Below are positions 1 to 11,077 of a DNA stretch of 64,000 nucleotides, one piece after another. How positions within the stretch are numbered: the stretch's first letter is position 1; the number at the start of each line of letters is the position of its first letter. A program made the translations under genes and the position numbers. Location: assembly GCF_000237925.1 (NCBI RefSeq), contig NC_031495.1, positions 36,425,511 through 36,489,510 of the forward strand. Direction: 5' to 3'. The stretch is from Schistosoma mansoni (Eukaryota > Platyhelminthes > Trematoda > Strigeidida > Schistosomatidae). The notes under the pieces were generated by a model that was not told the origin of the DNA, did not search any database, and saw nothing but the letters and a program-made list of their open reading frames with translations.

Positions 1-227
1 GATTACCAGTATACTATTATTTCTTTGAGTCAGTAATGATAATTATTATCATTGTTTTGAATTTCAGTTTAAGTTACGTTGATATTTTTTGTAAATTGTT
101 TAGTCTTCTCTTTAATTATAAAATTTTCAACTGATAACTTAGGATGAATTAAGCATGAGGTAGACGATAATTTATAATCATGTATCTGTAAACTGTTAGT
201 TAACGGCAAACGTAACTCCTTATAAGT

Positions 228-500
228 AGAGATGAATGGTGGCTAACAATTAAATCCAAGACTCTTATTTCTTCCTAAATAGGATCCACCACCTGATTGT
301 TCCTGTATCACAGAGTTAATGTTCATTCCTGGACTCGAACCCAGTACTTTCTGTTCTAAACGTCATCGCGTTATCCATTCAGCTCCAGAGTACAGACTTG
401 CTGAAACTATCAAGGCAATCCACACAGGATCCAAATATCCCGAAAGAGACTAATTGATTGCAGGCCTAAACACCAACAGGAAGATGCAAATAAGCAATAT
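228..500 (-). repeat. Decayed tRNA-headed SINE with hammerhead remnant
   Basis: Read on the minus strand, the tRNA-like head has a B-box (GGTTCGAGTCC, about 331-342) preceded by an A-box-like stretch with GGATAAC. A worn hammerhead ribozyme region follows (about 228-300), in which the GAAA is kept but the CUGANGA core is lost. The part at 395-500 resembles 3231-3345 and 5360-5470, so it belongs to the same repeat. This is an Sm-alpha-type SINE, and too mutated to cleave. Confidence 0.6.
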
Positions 501-1050
501 ATATTGATGTGCGGACAAGAATGATAATGATTGGTTGTTTGCTTAGTCAGACATGTAGGTAGTCTAACAGGTGTCAGATGAGTTATATATTTCCCTATCC
601 TTATTATTTATTATTATTGACTGATTGTTCATTGGTGTTGGATTGTGTCAGGTTTTAGTGTGGAAATATACTTGCGTTCTAGCTAGGCTAGTCACGAGTT
701 CTTGATCTGAGTTGTGATGACGTCCTGTAGAATAGACACTGGGAGGGTATCTAGTGTAGATCTTCGTCTAATGCAAATTAGCATCGCATTCGTGTAGGCA
801 AGGCAAACTGAACCTTATAACATATATGGATTAAAAACTACGCTCCTTATGTTTTACTACATAACCGTGATTCTATATTACACGTGCCTTTTGTGTATAT
901 ATGTGGATGTGGATGAGTATGCAAATGAGTCATTTAATTTTTATGTATTTATTGTATGATCGTGAATAATTTGTTTGTGTTTTCTTATTACTTAATGAAA
1001 TTTTGAACTATAGCCATAAATCAATGGTTTGATTTCATTTGTAAAAATAG

Positions 1051-4000
1051 TTTTAGCTGATTTAGAACCAGATGTCAAAGCATTGGAGTCTTCAGCTTAC
1101 AGTAGTATGATTCCTCTATTTCAAGCACAGTGTGCTTTAGAAGAAAATTGCTTTCCTCCGAGTGTTTATAATTTGATTAACAGAAATCGACATTTAGCAT
1201 TGATGCATATGCGTCGTTTACTGCGTTTTTCTTCAATTATACACAATGTTGGAACTGATGTCTTTCGTCCACATGAACCGCCTGAACGATGGGTATGGCA
1301 TGCATGCCATATGTAAGTTTGTCAAGTTAATTGTTAAAAAATGAGTTTGTATATGTTCATGCTCTAGGAGGTATCCAACGTAGTATTGAACTACCTGTAA
1401 GTTTATAAGCTACAGATCAAAAAGATGGATTGTGGTTAGCAGTTAAATCCAGGACACACATTTTGTCCTAGTTGAGACCCATCAGCAGAATGTTCACGTA
1501 CCGCAGTTTCCATTACCATAGCCGAACCAAATCTCAGTATTTGCATCAACAAATATAAAACCTGAAATCCTACATACGTACAATTTCATACTAGTTGAAT
1601 GAATTCGTGACCAGCTGGACCCAGTGGCTTGATGAATAGGGTGTTGGACATTCGACGAAAAAGTTACCGGTTTCTAGACCCAAGATGGACAGCGACGATT
1701 GGATGTGGGCACTTCTGTCTGATGAATCCCAAACAGGACGAGGTGTGCGTCCTTGATTTCACTTCCAATCACAATCCATCCTTACCAAAACTTGAAAATA
1801 TCCTATATATAATCAGTTTGATTTATTAAATTATAATTATTTTAAAATTACTATCTATCAACTCATTTATTGTTTATCAATCAAAACTTTATTACTTCAA
1901 CTGCTATTGTGCATGCTGGTTAGCCATCAACAAAGTTATCAGTTGAATAAAAATAGATTAGTGACAAAACTATTTTAAAATGAATACAGATTTTCTAGCT
2001 AATAAGTGTAGGAATGTATTGTATAGTGAGTTACCAATAATCAATTTTACAAATGAATAATTAGTATTGTAACCAATAAATCAAAAACTTATACCATACA
2101 TTTGATTTGATCAGCATATGTTATTCATTAAAATAAAAATATTGAAATATAATATCCAATCATTCGGCTTTGAAATTACTTGTCAATAATAAAAATCCAA
2201 AATAAAAATCAGCGGTTCTCTAGTTACTAATTTTTAAAGGTAATTCCAGGAGCACTGGTGAGAAGCTATGATCAGTGGAGTTCATGCATGTCAATTGTGA
2301 GGTATTAAAAGATTATTACTCAGGTTTAAGAATTGACGGAAGCAAGATGTGTAATAAACTGGATACTGGTTCAGTCCTTTAACGGTTGAATGCCAGCAGC
2401 AAGTCCTGAACTTCTTGTATTTAATCTCTGGTGCGGTTGTGGATGTTCAGTGATAAGAAGTCCCATACTAGGATAAAACAGCTATCCAATCCTCTTTGGT
2501 TTTCAGTGGTAACCCAACTGTGGCCTGTCTGTGGCGACTACAACCTATAGATTGGACCAGCCTTCACAAAACCCCTTCAACTAAAATAAAGATGAACTTA
2601 CTTAAATAATATGTGACTTATCACTATTTCTCTCTCTTCTTTGTCTATATATAAAATAATCCGTTCTGTGAAGTGAAGTAGACTTATTTTTCGCAATGTA
2701 TTTACTTTTTCGAAAGCTTAAGTTTAGTTTGTCTTATATTCAATGTGAGATTACAGTTTTTAAAACTTTACCTTCCATCTCAAGGACAAGCTCAAAATAT
2801 TTACTGCAAGAACTTTTTTTCAGCTTTTACATACCACATTGTGACATGATATGTATATTTGTAAGTCTAGGAGTATATAATTTTAACATTGTATTTGTTT
2901 ATTCTAAACTGATTTAACAAACTAACTTTGCTGTAGAGATGTTTCTTTTCTTAGGAGTTATGATTTATAATTCAATGGATGAAAAAAAGTATTGCAATCA
3001 TAAGCAAAGATGGATAGTAGCTAGCAGTGGAATCCAGGACGCAAGTTTCGTCCTATTTGGGACTCGTCAGCTGGATGTACCTTCATCTCAAAGTTGACGT
3101 TCACTCCGGGACTCGAACCCAGTACCTTTCGCTTCAAACGCCATCACGTTATCCACTCACCTACTCAGTCACAAATAGGACGAAAACGCGCGTCCTGGAT
3201 TCCACTGCTAGCCACTATCCATCTTCGCTGATAATACTTGTGAATTGAGGCTATATCGAGGCAATACGCACAGTATACGCATATGGCCAATTAGAGACTG
3301 ACCAGTTGCAGTCTTAAACATCAATGGGAAGATTCAAGCAAACAATACTAAATGAATTTATTACAATCATAGTTTGATTTGTGGAAAACTTCAATCTGTG
3401 AATGATAAATAACTTATTTTGCAATATAGAAATATGTATTACAGAAAATTGTTTGGAAACAAAATTGCATAAACATAATAACAAACGATATGATACAAAT
3501 ATACAGTGTCACTCATTCCATACTAATCCACTTCCTCATGGAAATATATTCATCTTGTTTATCCAGGAGTGATTTTTCTCGCTGAAAGAGGTATATGATA
3601 AGAATTCGAGTTAGCTAATCCCTTGAAATTTAACAAATCTAAGTTACTCATCAATAACTTTTTTAGTAAATACATTCTATGTTCATTTTTAAATTTCATT
3701 TTAACAGAATAAGAATATGAACATTCATATAGAGAAAAAAAACTAAGTTCAATCAATCTACTTAGATTATCGGTCATTGAAAACTAAATCAAATCATTTA
3801 GAAAATCAAAACATGAACATAATTTTTGTTTTACTGTTATCTTTATAATTTAAGTAAAATAGTTCAAAGTTCTATAACAAATCGAATTGATCATTGAGAT
3901 ATATAACAGTGATGATTAATTCAAAGTAAACATTGACAGGGAATTTTATTAATTTTTACAGGTCCTGAGTTCGAATGTCGCGAGGCGGGATCGTGGATGC

Positions 4001-7000
4001 GCAGTGCTGAGGAGTCCCACAATAGGACGAAACGGCCTTCCAGTGCTTCCAGGTTTTCAATGGTGGTCTAGCTTCAATTGATTCATGATCTCAACTGTTA
4101 AAAATACCATAACATCCACAAAATCCCTTCTGATTTTACAGTTTCCTTTAGTTTTTGCTATTTAATTGAGATTATTCTACCTTAAATTTCAAGATGGCTA
4201 AATCTTAGTAACTTCCATAAGAACTTTCGTTTAAATGTGATCGAATAGTTTCACAGTATTTGGTCGCTGAATTGATGTGAGACATTAAAGAGAAAGAATG
4301 TATTTGTAAAATCTCAAAGAATGTATTTACCAGGCAAAACGTTGGATTTACTTCAAATTCATTCTTCCTCTTTAAATTTGGTAACTTCGTTCATTTTTTT
4401 TAACTCTCCAATTCAAAAGACACTTTTTCTAATTTTGGTAGGACAATTTGATTTTTATTCTCCAACATAATTAATTGAGCATTATTCCATATATCAAATC
4501 ACTATGCTGTATGAAGGAATATTTTTACTAATACAATTAAAAAGTTTGATTTTAATCAGTTAATGTAGGCTAAATGCACAAGTAAAACGTAAATTTTTTC
4601 CAACCAGAAATACTTTAGTTCAGTATTAATTTGTTATCAGTTTTCAAATGTGGAGATTGTTGAAGTTTAGACCGCCATTTTAAATCTGGAAGCACTGGAT
4701 ACTAACAAAATTTTACCTATTTCCAACTAAAATAAACACACATTAGTGATTATACACCAATACGATTGAGTTTCAGAATTATGTTGAATAAATCATAAAC
4801 TATTGGTATATTTATAAAAAATGAAAATAAACAGCAAAGCAAGTGATTTAGTATACTATTCAAAAAATACATAATATTTTATTTATTTTACACACATAAG
4901 TATTAGTATAAAGGGGCACCGAATACACACCAAGGTGTGTTACTGCCCGAACATCCAGACCGAACCCTCTGGTTTACTCAGGGGACCACAACCCAAGCCT
5001 TTGACCTACAATTCTAATCCACAAGGTAGTGGAACAACGTCAGGAGATGCACTCCCATGGTGGCCGCTGACCACCTTTAGGTTCATACGCCTTTTTTCCC
5101 TCAGGATACTGGAGCCCATGTGCACCATTGGTTTGGAATCAAGGTTTTCCAACTACCCTAGGTGAACCTTTCGAGTCCACCAACCCGGTTAAGGCTTTGG
5201 ACATTCGCTTTACGTCCTTTCAATTTCGTAAAGAACACACCTCCGCGAGAAGGCGGTGAGTAGAACTTTCCTGGTAGTGGTTGTATGCACGTAGCCATGT
5301 GAGAGCATTTTGAGAGAGAGACTCGCCCCACCAATATGAGGGCATGGATTATGGCCATCAATGGGTCCCACTGCTTATAATACTTGTGACTTAAGGCAAT
5401 ATAGAGGTGATCCGCACAGAATGCATATATACCAATAACTGATCAACTGTAGTCCTAAACATCAATGGGAAGATTAAAACAAACAATACAAAATGAATTT
5501 ATTCAAAAATACTTTTCGAATAAATAAACAATATTGGCTTCCTTCGTACATTTATTTTTGTCGTGTTTATGCATCTCCACTTAATTGTCATTTAATTTAT
5601 TTTCTTCTTTTAGGCATTATCATAGTATGAAAGTATTCTCCTATTATAAAGTCATCAATGCAAAACAACAGCTTATGGCTGTTGGTCACAAAGCTAGTTT
5701 TTGTTTAGAAGATAATGCTTGTAAAAATGGATATAAAAAACATTTTGTTTGTTCAACTACATTAGTAACACGTGGGGATCAAGGTGAGTAGAGAAATGAA
5801 ATTTTGTGAAGTCTATACAAAAAATATTGAAATGTTTACAGTACATTTGCATAGTTTTGACCGGATGCTTTAAAAGTCTTAATGGTATCTATTTATCTGT
5901 TTTTCTTAAAGGATTTATTCTTTCTGTCTCATTTTATTTAAAGATGTTTTTCAATCAATATAACAAGAATCGCTTCACTAGAATCGTAGGATTTTAATGT
6001 TTTAATTGACCAGTACATTGATGAAACTACACAGTTCATTATGTTTATATACTGAGTTTGAAAATTCATAATACGGTTTTTGATCGACTGTCACCACTTT
6101 TGAATTACACTACAATTGAGCTACTATCTCAACATACAGAAATATACGCCCAAGAAACTTTACATTCGACCACTACTATCGTACTGTACAGATATGAAAA
6201 AATGGTATTTGTAATATACCGCATAAAATTGTTAGTCTTGCAAAATAGAACAATGTATAACCATAAATTCAACAGAACTCAGTAACTGAAAGATATTTCC
6301 TAACAGAATCATATTGTTTTGAGGAAGACTGAGAACTGGAGAGCAAAGGACAATCATTTTATTATATATAATACTGTATAACAGTGACTTCATACAGGAT
6401 TCCAGTATCACCACATTTGCATTTAAGACTTGATATCGACCAATAAGAAATAAATTTGATTAATAATCTACTTACCTTTATCTAGTAACTATGTTGTTTT
6501 TGTTCAGTGATTTAACTAAACGACCTTTAGTTAAATGATATGACAGTAAAAAAAACTGTATTAGATACACTTTAAAGTGTACTGAACATTTGTTTAATAT
6601 GATAATTAACACTTAACTATAAACAATCAGCTAACTTTAGATTAGATAATAAGCCACATTTAAATCAACTATATTCTCATACCATATAGTTGAAAAATGG
6701 CATTAGAATCATCAATAAAATCACCCAATAAGAGATAGAATACAAAATCTACCTTCAACATTTGACACTGAAATAATCTACTTGAAAAGAGACTAGCTTT
6801 AACCATGTTGATCAAATTAACTTATTAGAGTAAAACTATAGAAGTATTTTGGTTGGAACGTTTTTTTCGCTGATAATTTGAATGTCAACAAATAAAAGCA
6901 CCGATTACATATTTTTTTATCACTCAAATAACTTTTTTTACTTTTTTCCTTAAACTTTTAATTATCTCAGCAAATTTGTAACAACGTATAGGTATATGGG

Positions 7001-7022
7001 GTTGCTTGACAACAACGTTGCA

Positions 7023-7053
<31 letters not shown>

Positions 7054-8349
7054 TACAGCTGTAAGAATATCTTGTTCAGCTCACTTACGGCCTACCCATC
7101 TTCATCGAATACGAGAAAAGACAAAGTGACTAAGAAGCTAAAAGTCAGTCATCATTATATACATATTAAACTATATGGAAATAATACATATGTGCAATCC
7201 AAAGTCAAACTGTTGTTTAGACTAAATTTTACATAGAATTCTTTCTATACTGATTAGATTTCAACAACTCTTTTAAATAAAAAGGCATAAATCTAACTGA
7301 GATTCTATCAACTACAAGTTATAACTTCTCATTACATTATGTATGCATAATCTAAATCCAACAGCAAAAAGTAGTAAGCTTGATGAGCCGTGATTGGTGT
7401 AGCCATTTTTCTTCAGGGTTTCTCAATATGAATCAGCATCACAATTAACCTACAGAACCTTTCGCTCGCAAATAATTAGCTGGCAAGTCATTGGAAGGAA
7501 GGTAGTTATCCGACCTCGATATGTGATGAGAGTTGTGCACTATCGTGAACTGACTGTAGTTCAAAGATATAACCAGTTGAATTTTATTTCACTAAGTCAA
7601 TGGTATCGTGCTGAAGGTCATGGTTTGATCTATCCGGGATAGGCATGAACAAGCGAGGATTAGCAAACTGAGAAATAACCATTGAAGACCTGGTTTCGAA
7701 TAGTTCTCTAACTGACGTTAATTTTTTTAACAGATGACATCAACTATACAAACACTGGAAAATACAAATCAATCAGTTTATGCCATCGTTCTGACATTGT
7801 ATTGTGGCAACTTGGGCTGACATACATTTGTCCCAAGCTGTGTTGATTACAACTGACTGGACATATCTTGAATGAAATCAATGCTAATGATATTGGTCTC
7901 TTGAAACATACCACAACCGCAAATTAGATTAGGGATTAGTAGTAGTTTATACTCCAGTTGTTGAATTAATATGACCAGCCTTAAGCTATCTCGTCAGTTA
8001 CCACTATTACACAATATTAAATCCATTTTAAGCGAATCCTTAACTTAGCGACTTCTAGTATTTATAATAACATAAATCCTTAACTTAATATTTTTATTGC
8101 TATACTATACAAGGTATTAGTCCTGGATGCCAAGATAATTATTTCCACGATTATGATTGTCAATGGTTAGATATTACCGATCTAATTCCAGGTGAATATA
8201 CATTTCAATTGATTTTAAATCCAGATTTCTTAGTACCTGAAATTACATACGAGAACAATGCCATAGAATGTCGTCTATCTATAGGACATACAAATCATCA
8301 TTATGCTGCATTATCAAAGTGTCGTTTAGTACATCCGTATGATTTGTGA
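1051..8349 (+). CDS. Lysyl oxidase, catalytic domain (last three exons; 5' part outside window)
   Basis: This is a copper amine oxidase that in animals turns peptidyl lysine of collagen-like matrix proteins into allysine outside the cell. Exons are 1051-1312, 5614-5783 and 8114-8349, with GT/AG ends and matching phases; together they give about 222 residues, close to the family's catalytic domain. Exon 1 ends in WVWHACHM and exon 2 opens HYHSM, rebuilding the four-histidine copper-binding block. Exon 2 carries GHKASFCLED, whose lysine (codon 5690-5692) is the partner for the lysine tyrosylquinone cofactor. The matching tyrosine is in exon 3 (CQDNY, codon 8140-8142), before DCQWLDITD. The frame ends at a TGA after HPYDL. 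The acceptor at 1050 could instead be at 1056. Whether SRCR or propeptide domains lie upstream cannot be seen, so LOX versus LOX-like is open. Introns of 4.3 and 2.3 kb hold repeats. Confidence 0.93.
1428..1792. repeat. Palindromic SINE-like unit with a decayed hammerhead at each end
   Basis: The left end (1428-1500) read on the minus strand has CTGATGGG, then a GTCTC/GGAC stem and CAAAA. The right end (1715-1792) read on the plus strand has CTGATGA, a TCC...GGA stem, CGAGG, then GCGTCC. Both are recognisable hammerheads with one or more core changes, and both point outwards. Between them is a tRNA-like stretch (about 1612-1690). The arrangement matches the unit at 3003-3230. Confidence 0.55.
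2380..2585 (+). repeat. Decayed SINE of the second ribozyme family
   Basis: Aligning by eye with 3960-4140, the head is worn (CAAGTCCTGAACTTC in place of the B-box). A hammerhead-like stretch at about 2452-2500 keeps the stem II segment GTCCCATACTAGGA but has lost the catalytic CUGANGA and GAAA. The tail with TTTTCAGTGGT also matches. It lies inside lysyl oxidase intron 1. Confidence 0.5.
3003..3345 (-). repeat. tRNA-headed SINE with inverted ribozyme arms
   Basis: On the minus strand there is an A-box-like head (GTGAGTGGATAACG), a B-box GGGTTCGAGTCCC (about 3107-3121) and then a full hammerhead. Positions 3003-3062 and 3169-3229 are inverted repeats of about 58 bp with only a few differences. 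The right arm repeats the GAAA, cleavage-site and stem I half of the ribozyme on the plus strand but lacks CUGANGA. Sequence beyond 3230 recurs at 5360-5470 and 395-500. It sits in lysyl oxidase intron 1. Confidence 0.7.
3026..3084 (-). ncRNA. Hammerhead ribozyme (type I, Sm-alpha kind), core intact
   Basis: Self-cleaving RNA. Minus-strand reading gives stem I ATCCAG (3076-3071) pairing with CTGGAT (3037-3032), CTGACGA (3070-3064), stem II GTCC/GGAC around a six-base loop, GAAA (3049-3046), a very short stem III, and the cleavage triplet GTC (3040-3038). All bases of the known catalytic core are present. Hammerheads of this design are known from schistosome SINEs transcribed by RNA polymerase III. 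Being antisense to lysyl oxidase, it would not form in that gene's own pre-mRNA. Confidence 0.85.
3958..4140 (+). repeat. 5'-truncated SINE, second ribozyme family
   Basis: The copy starts at the B-box (GGTCCTGAGTTCGAATG, 3961-3977), so the A-box part is missing. It continues through a hammerhead and a tail (TTTTCAATGGTGGTCTAGC) shared in part with 2380-2585, 4640-4700 and, inverted, 16465-16660. It is in the sense orientation of lysyl oxidase, within intron 1. Confidence 0.7.
3995..4055 (+). ncRNA. Hammerhead ribozyme, second family, core intact
   Basis: CTGAGGA is at 4007-4013, stem II is GTCC/GGAC (4014-4017 with 4025-4028) and GAAA is at 4029-4032. After a short stem III comes TTC (4038-4040), an allowed cleavage triplet. 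Stem I is GCAGTG (4001-4006) against CAGTGC (4041-4046), with one mispair, so activity may be weak. It lies on the coding strand of lysyl oxidase intron 1 and could fold in that pre-mRNA. Confidence 0.75.
4875..5350 (-). mobile_element. Short non-autonomous RTE derivative (5' leader plus 3' tail)
   Basis: On the minus strand this copy begins with the leader found at 46718-47165 upstream of the RTE open frame. It runs through the GGTTTGGAATC / CCCATGGTAGCC landmarks, then jumps to the RTE 3' end and the TTTAAATAAATA-type tail (here at 4875-4900). No protein-coding part of the RTE remains. The same structure recurs at 17755-17923, 34125-34290, 54390-54935 and 57655-58210. Positions 5360-5470 are a different repeat (see 3231-3345). 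Confidence 0.7.
5784..8113 (+). other. Lysyl oxidase intron 2, mostly unremarkable
   Basis: AT-rich intron with an alternating AT run at 7021-7055. The part at 7370-7990 has a higher GC content and phrases such as GACCTGGTTTCGAATAG that look like a worn tRNA-headed repeat, but I could not match it to another copy here. I see no further exon. Confidence 0.5.
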
Positions 8350-8547
8350 AAATTCGTAACTGCACACGGTCACATACATAAACATATCAGTTGTACTTTG
8401 AAAAAACATCTAGTACCTATGTAATACTTATATAAATTAGATACATTTATTATCATGTAATCACATCATAACATTATTTTATATGCAAAACATTGGATGA
8501 TACATTATTGGTTGTATCATAAACATTTATATTTTCAGTAGACAATT

Positions 8548-8553
8548 AATAAA
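8548..8553 (+). terminator. Likely lysyl oxidase polyadenylation signal
   Basis: AATAAA stands about 200 bases after the lysyl oxidase stop codon, in AT-rich sequence with no later exon. The next 500 bases hold no feature I can name. Confidence 0.5.
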
Positions 8554-9091
8554 ATTATATCAACTGCTATATTTCACTGTTTTCAACTAAATATATTCGG
8601 GATAGATATAAAATTTATGTGCAACATGTCTTCCATTCATATAACTTGTCTTCAGAAACCAACTTAATTTCAAAACGTCATCAACTTAAACTACTACTTA
8701 ATAGACAAGGTTCAAACAAATCCTTATGTAAAAACATTAACTATACACAATTTACGGCTACTTTACAGTGAAAACCTTCCCCATTATCGATGTACAGGGA
8801 TAGCCATTTTTATGATATACTGCTAAATATTATTCTGATGAAGTAGATGATTCTGTTATTAGCTTTCTTGTTTGCTTCTTCTCCATCATTTCACCGGAAG
8901 AAAAACTGAAAGCGAACTCATTGTTACAGGATCTGAATCTTAAATTAATAAACAACTTTCCCACCTGAGAAATTAAATTTAATCCATGTATATCTTTTTA
9001 AACACTATTCACATGAAGACTTCATGCCACTCCTAGAAACTATTTTTACTTTATATGCAAATTATATATTCCAGTCATCTTATTTCGTATA

Positions 9092-10125
9092 CTCCTCCTG
9101 TAGCTCTTCTAGGGTTACTGCTGGTCCCAAGCCCATGTAAAGGAGAAGGGTTGGGCATAGGGTTAGCAACCCCATCCCGTAGAAAACAACCTTGCTAAAA
9201 CAACGCCAACCAGATTAAACAAATTAAACCATTTAAACTCTGCCCTGCGAGTTGAAGGAAAAATTATGACGCCTCATAATGAAAGCCGAGATTCTTCGGA
9301 AGTCATCAGGTCTGTGGCCCTTCTAACAACCAGAAAACCAATTTCTATAGGTACATGGATCGTCCGGATAATGTGGGAGAACAAGTCAAATAGCAACGGA
9401 AATGAGGAGATACAAATTGACAGTACTCGGAATCAGCGAAACCCATTGGATACAAGCTGGACAACAAAGGCTAAGTACGGGAGAGACGCTGCTGTACTCC
9501 GGTCACGAAGGAGAAAATGCTCCACGCACTCAGGGAGTTGCCCTGATGCTGTCCAGAAAAGTACGAAATGCACTTATAGGATAGGAATCTCACAGATCCA
9601 GAATCATCAAAGCATCCTTGGAAACAAGGAAAGAGGGAATCACGATGAATGTTATCCAATTTTATGCACCCACCAATGATAGCAACGACGACAATAAAGA
9701 TCAGTTCTACGGGAGACTGCAATCAATCATAGCAAAGTGCCCAGAAAAAGGACTCGCCATCATGATGGGAGACCTAAACTCCAAAGTCGGAATGGACAAC
9801 GACAGTTATGAAGATATGTAGAATTATGGTCTACTTTGTTATTAGTACTATTATAATAATAGAACAAGTGCAGGCAGACTGGAAAAAATATCTCATTAAG
9901 ATACCAAAAGATCTGAGAAAATGTGAAAACTACAGAAGCATCACACTACTGTCAGTACCAGGAAAAGTTTTCAACAGAGTGTTAAAGAACATACTGTGCC
10001 GAGAATTGGAAGTAGACATGAAAAGAATGAATAGCAACTGAAAAGCATTGCCTAGGACAGAGTTGGATGGAGAATGCTGGTGAGCGGCCTGTACTCCTTC
10101 ATGAGTGGTAACAGGCGTAATTAAG
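9092..10125 (+). mobile_element. Internally deleted RTE retrotransposon with TSD
   Basis: The copy has both natural ends: the 5' leader (CTCCTGTAGCTC..., with GGTTGGGCATAGGGTTAGC) and the 3' end ACAGGCGTAATTAAG. TTATTTCGTATA (9080-9091) and TTATTTGGTATA (10126-10137) are a 12-bp TSD with one change. Inside, the endonuclease start is readable (RRYKLTVLGISETHW, then SRKVRNALIG, then MGDLNSKVGMDN). A jump leads to a scrap of reverse transcriptase ([22 protein letters not shown]), then to the last codons. About 2 kb of the element is missing, and several frame breaks are present. It is the same family as 58382-60435. Confidence 0.85.
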
Positions 10126-10879
10126 TTATTTGGTATAAATTTAACACACCACAAAACTTTATTATGGGTCAATTATTAAGTTGGCGGAAGTTAGCTTCAC
10201 TGAAATGTTGATGAAATACTTCGATATCCCAAATCAATTACCATCTACAAGTGTGCTATCAATGGGCAGTTAGATGTACCAATTGATAATATACTTTTGT
10301 GATCAAACTCAGACAGTAGATCCTGAAATAATGAAACTGGCAATTCTTTGCCGGAGACTTGTAGACCAACCATACATAAAAACACCCAATATTAACACTT
10401 TTAATAAGACATAAAACATGTTAGAGCATCGTTCATTTTTGTGTTCACTGGAATTAAAGGCAATCTACTTCAATCATAAGTTAACGCGCTGCTCAGTTTG
10501 ATTTTCGAAAAGGTTGCTTTATGAAGAGTATCACTCAAGCATTATATTTTTCATAAAAATCTTAGGTTTGAGCACTAATGTTGAATCCCAGTATTACACA
10601 GGATATGTCAATGTCCTGAAATACAGTTAAAAACTGCAAATAGAATCTGAAGTAGTCGAAGTATCTGTGACCACATTAATTATACAATGCAATTGAGGAC
10701 AGGTAAGTTAAAACATGTAGCGATTTAAGTTTGTCAATGTTATGCTATTGGTATCTAATATAATAAGTGACTAATTGAAATGTAAGGTTATTATAGGCAG
10801 TTATGAAGAGCGACGTATGGATCACAATCCATAAATGATTGAAAGGCATTGATGAATATAGAGTATATAACAATGATAT

Positions 10880-10885
10880 TTTATT
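10880..10885 (-). terminator. Possible TM7SF3 polyadenylation signal
   Basis: AATAAA on the minus strand, about 190 bases beyond the TM7SF3 stop codon. Other AT-rich hexamers nearby make this only a candidate. Confidence 0.35.
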
Positions 10886-11077
10886 TAAGTACCAAGTAAA
10901 ATAAGCACTCGAAAACAATATTCAGACTTAAAATAACATGATAGTTGAACAGGAAAATTCAGTTTAAATCAATGATAATGAATACTGTGGAGAAATATAG
11001 ATCTAGATAAAATGTGAGAAAAATTGATAAAAATAGACATTTTAGGCAAGATGAACTCAGTTATCATTTTATGATTA

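Noticed and set aside
3108-3170. True tRNA gene
   Set aside because: Only A- and B-box-like parts; no cloverleaf or acceptor stem, and a SINE body follows.
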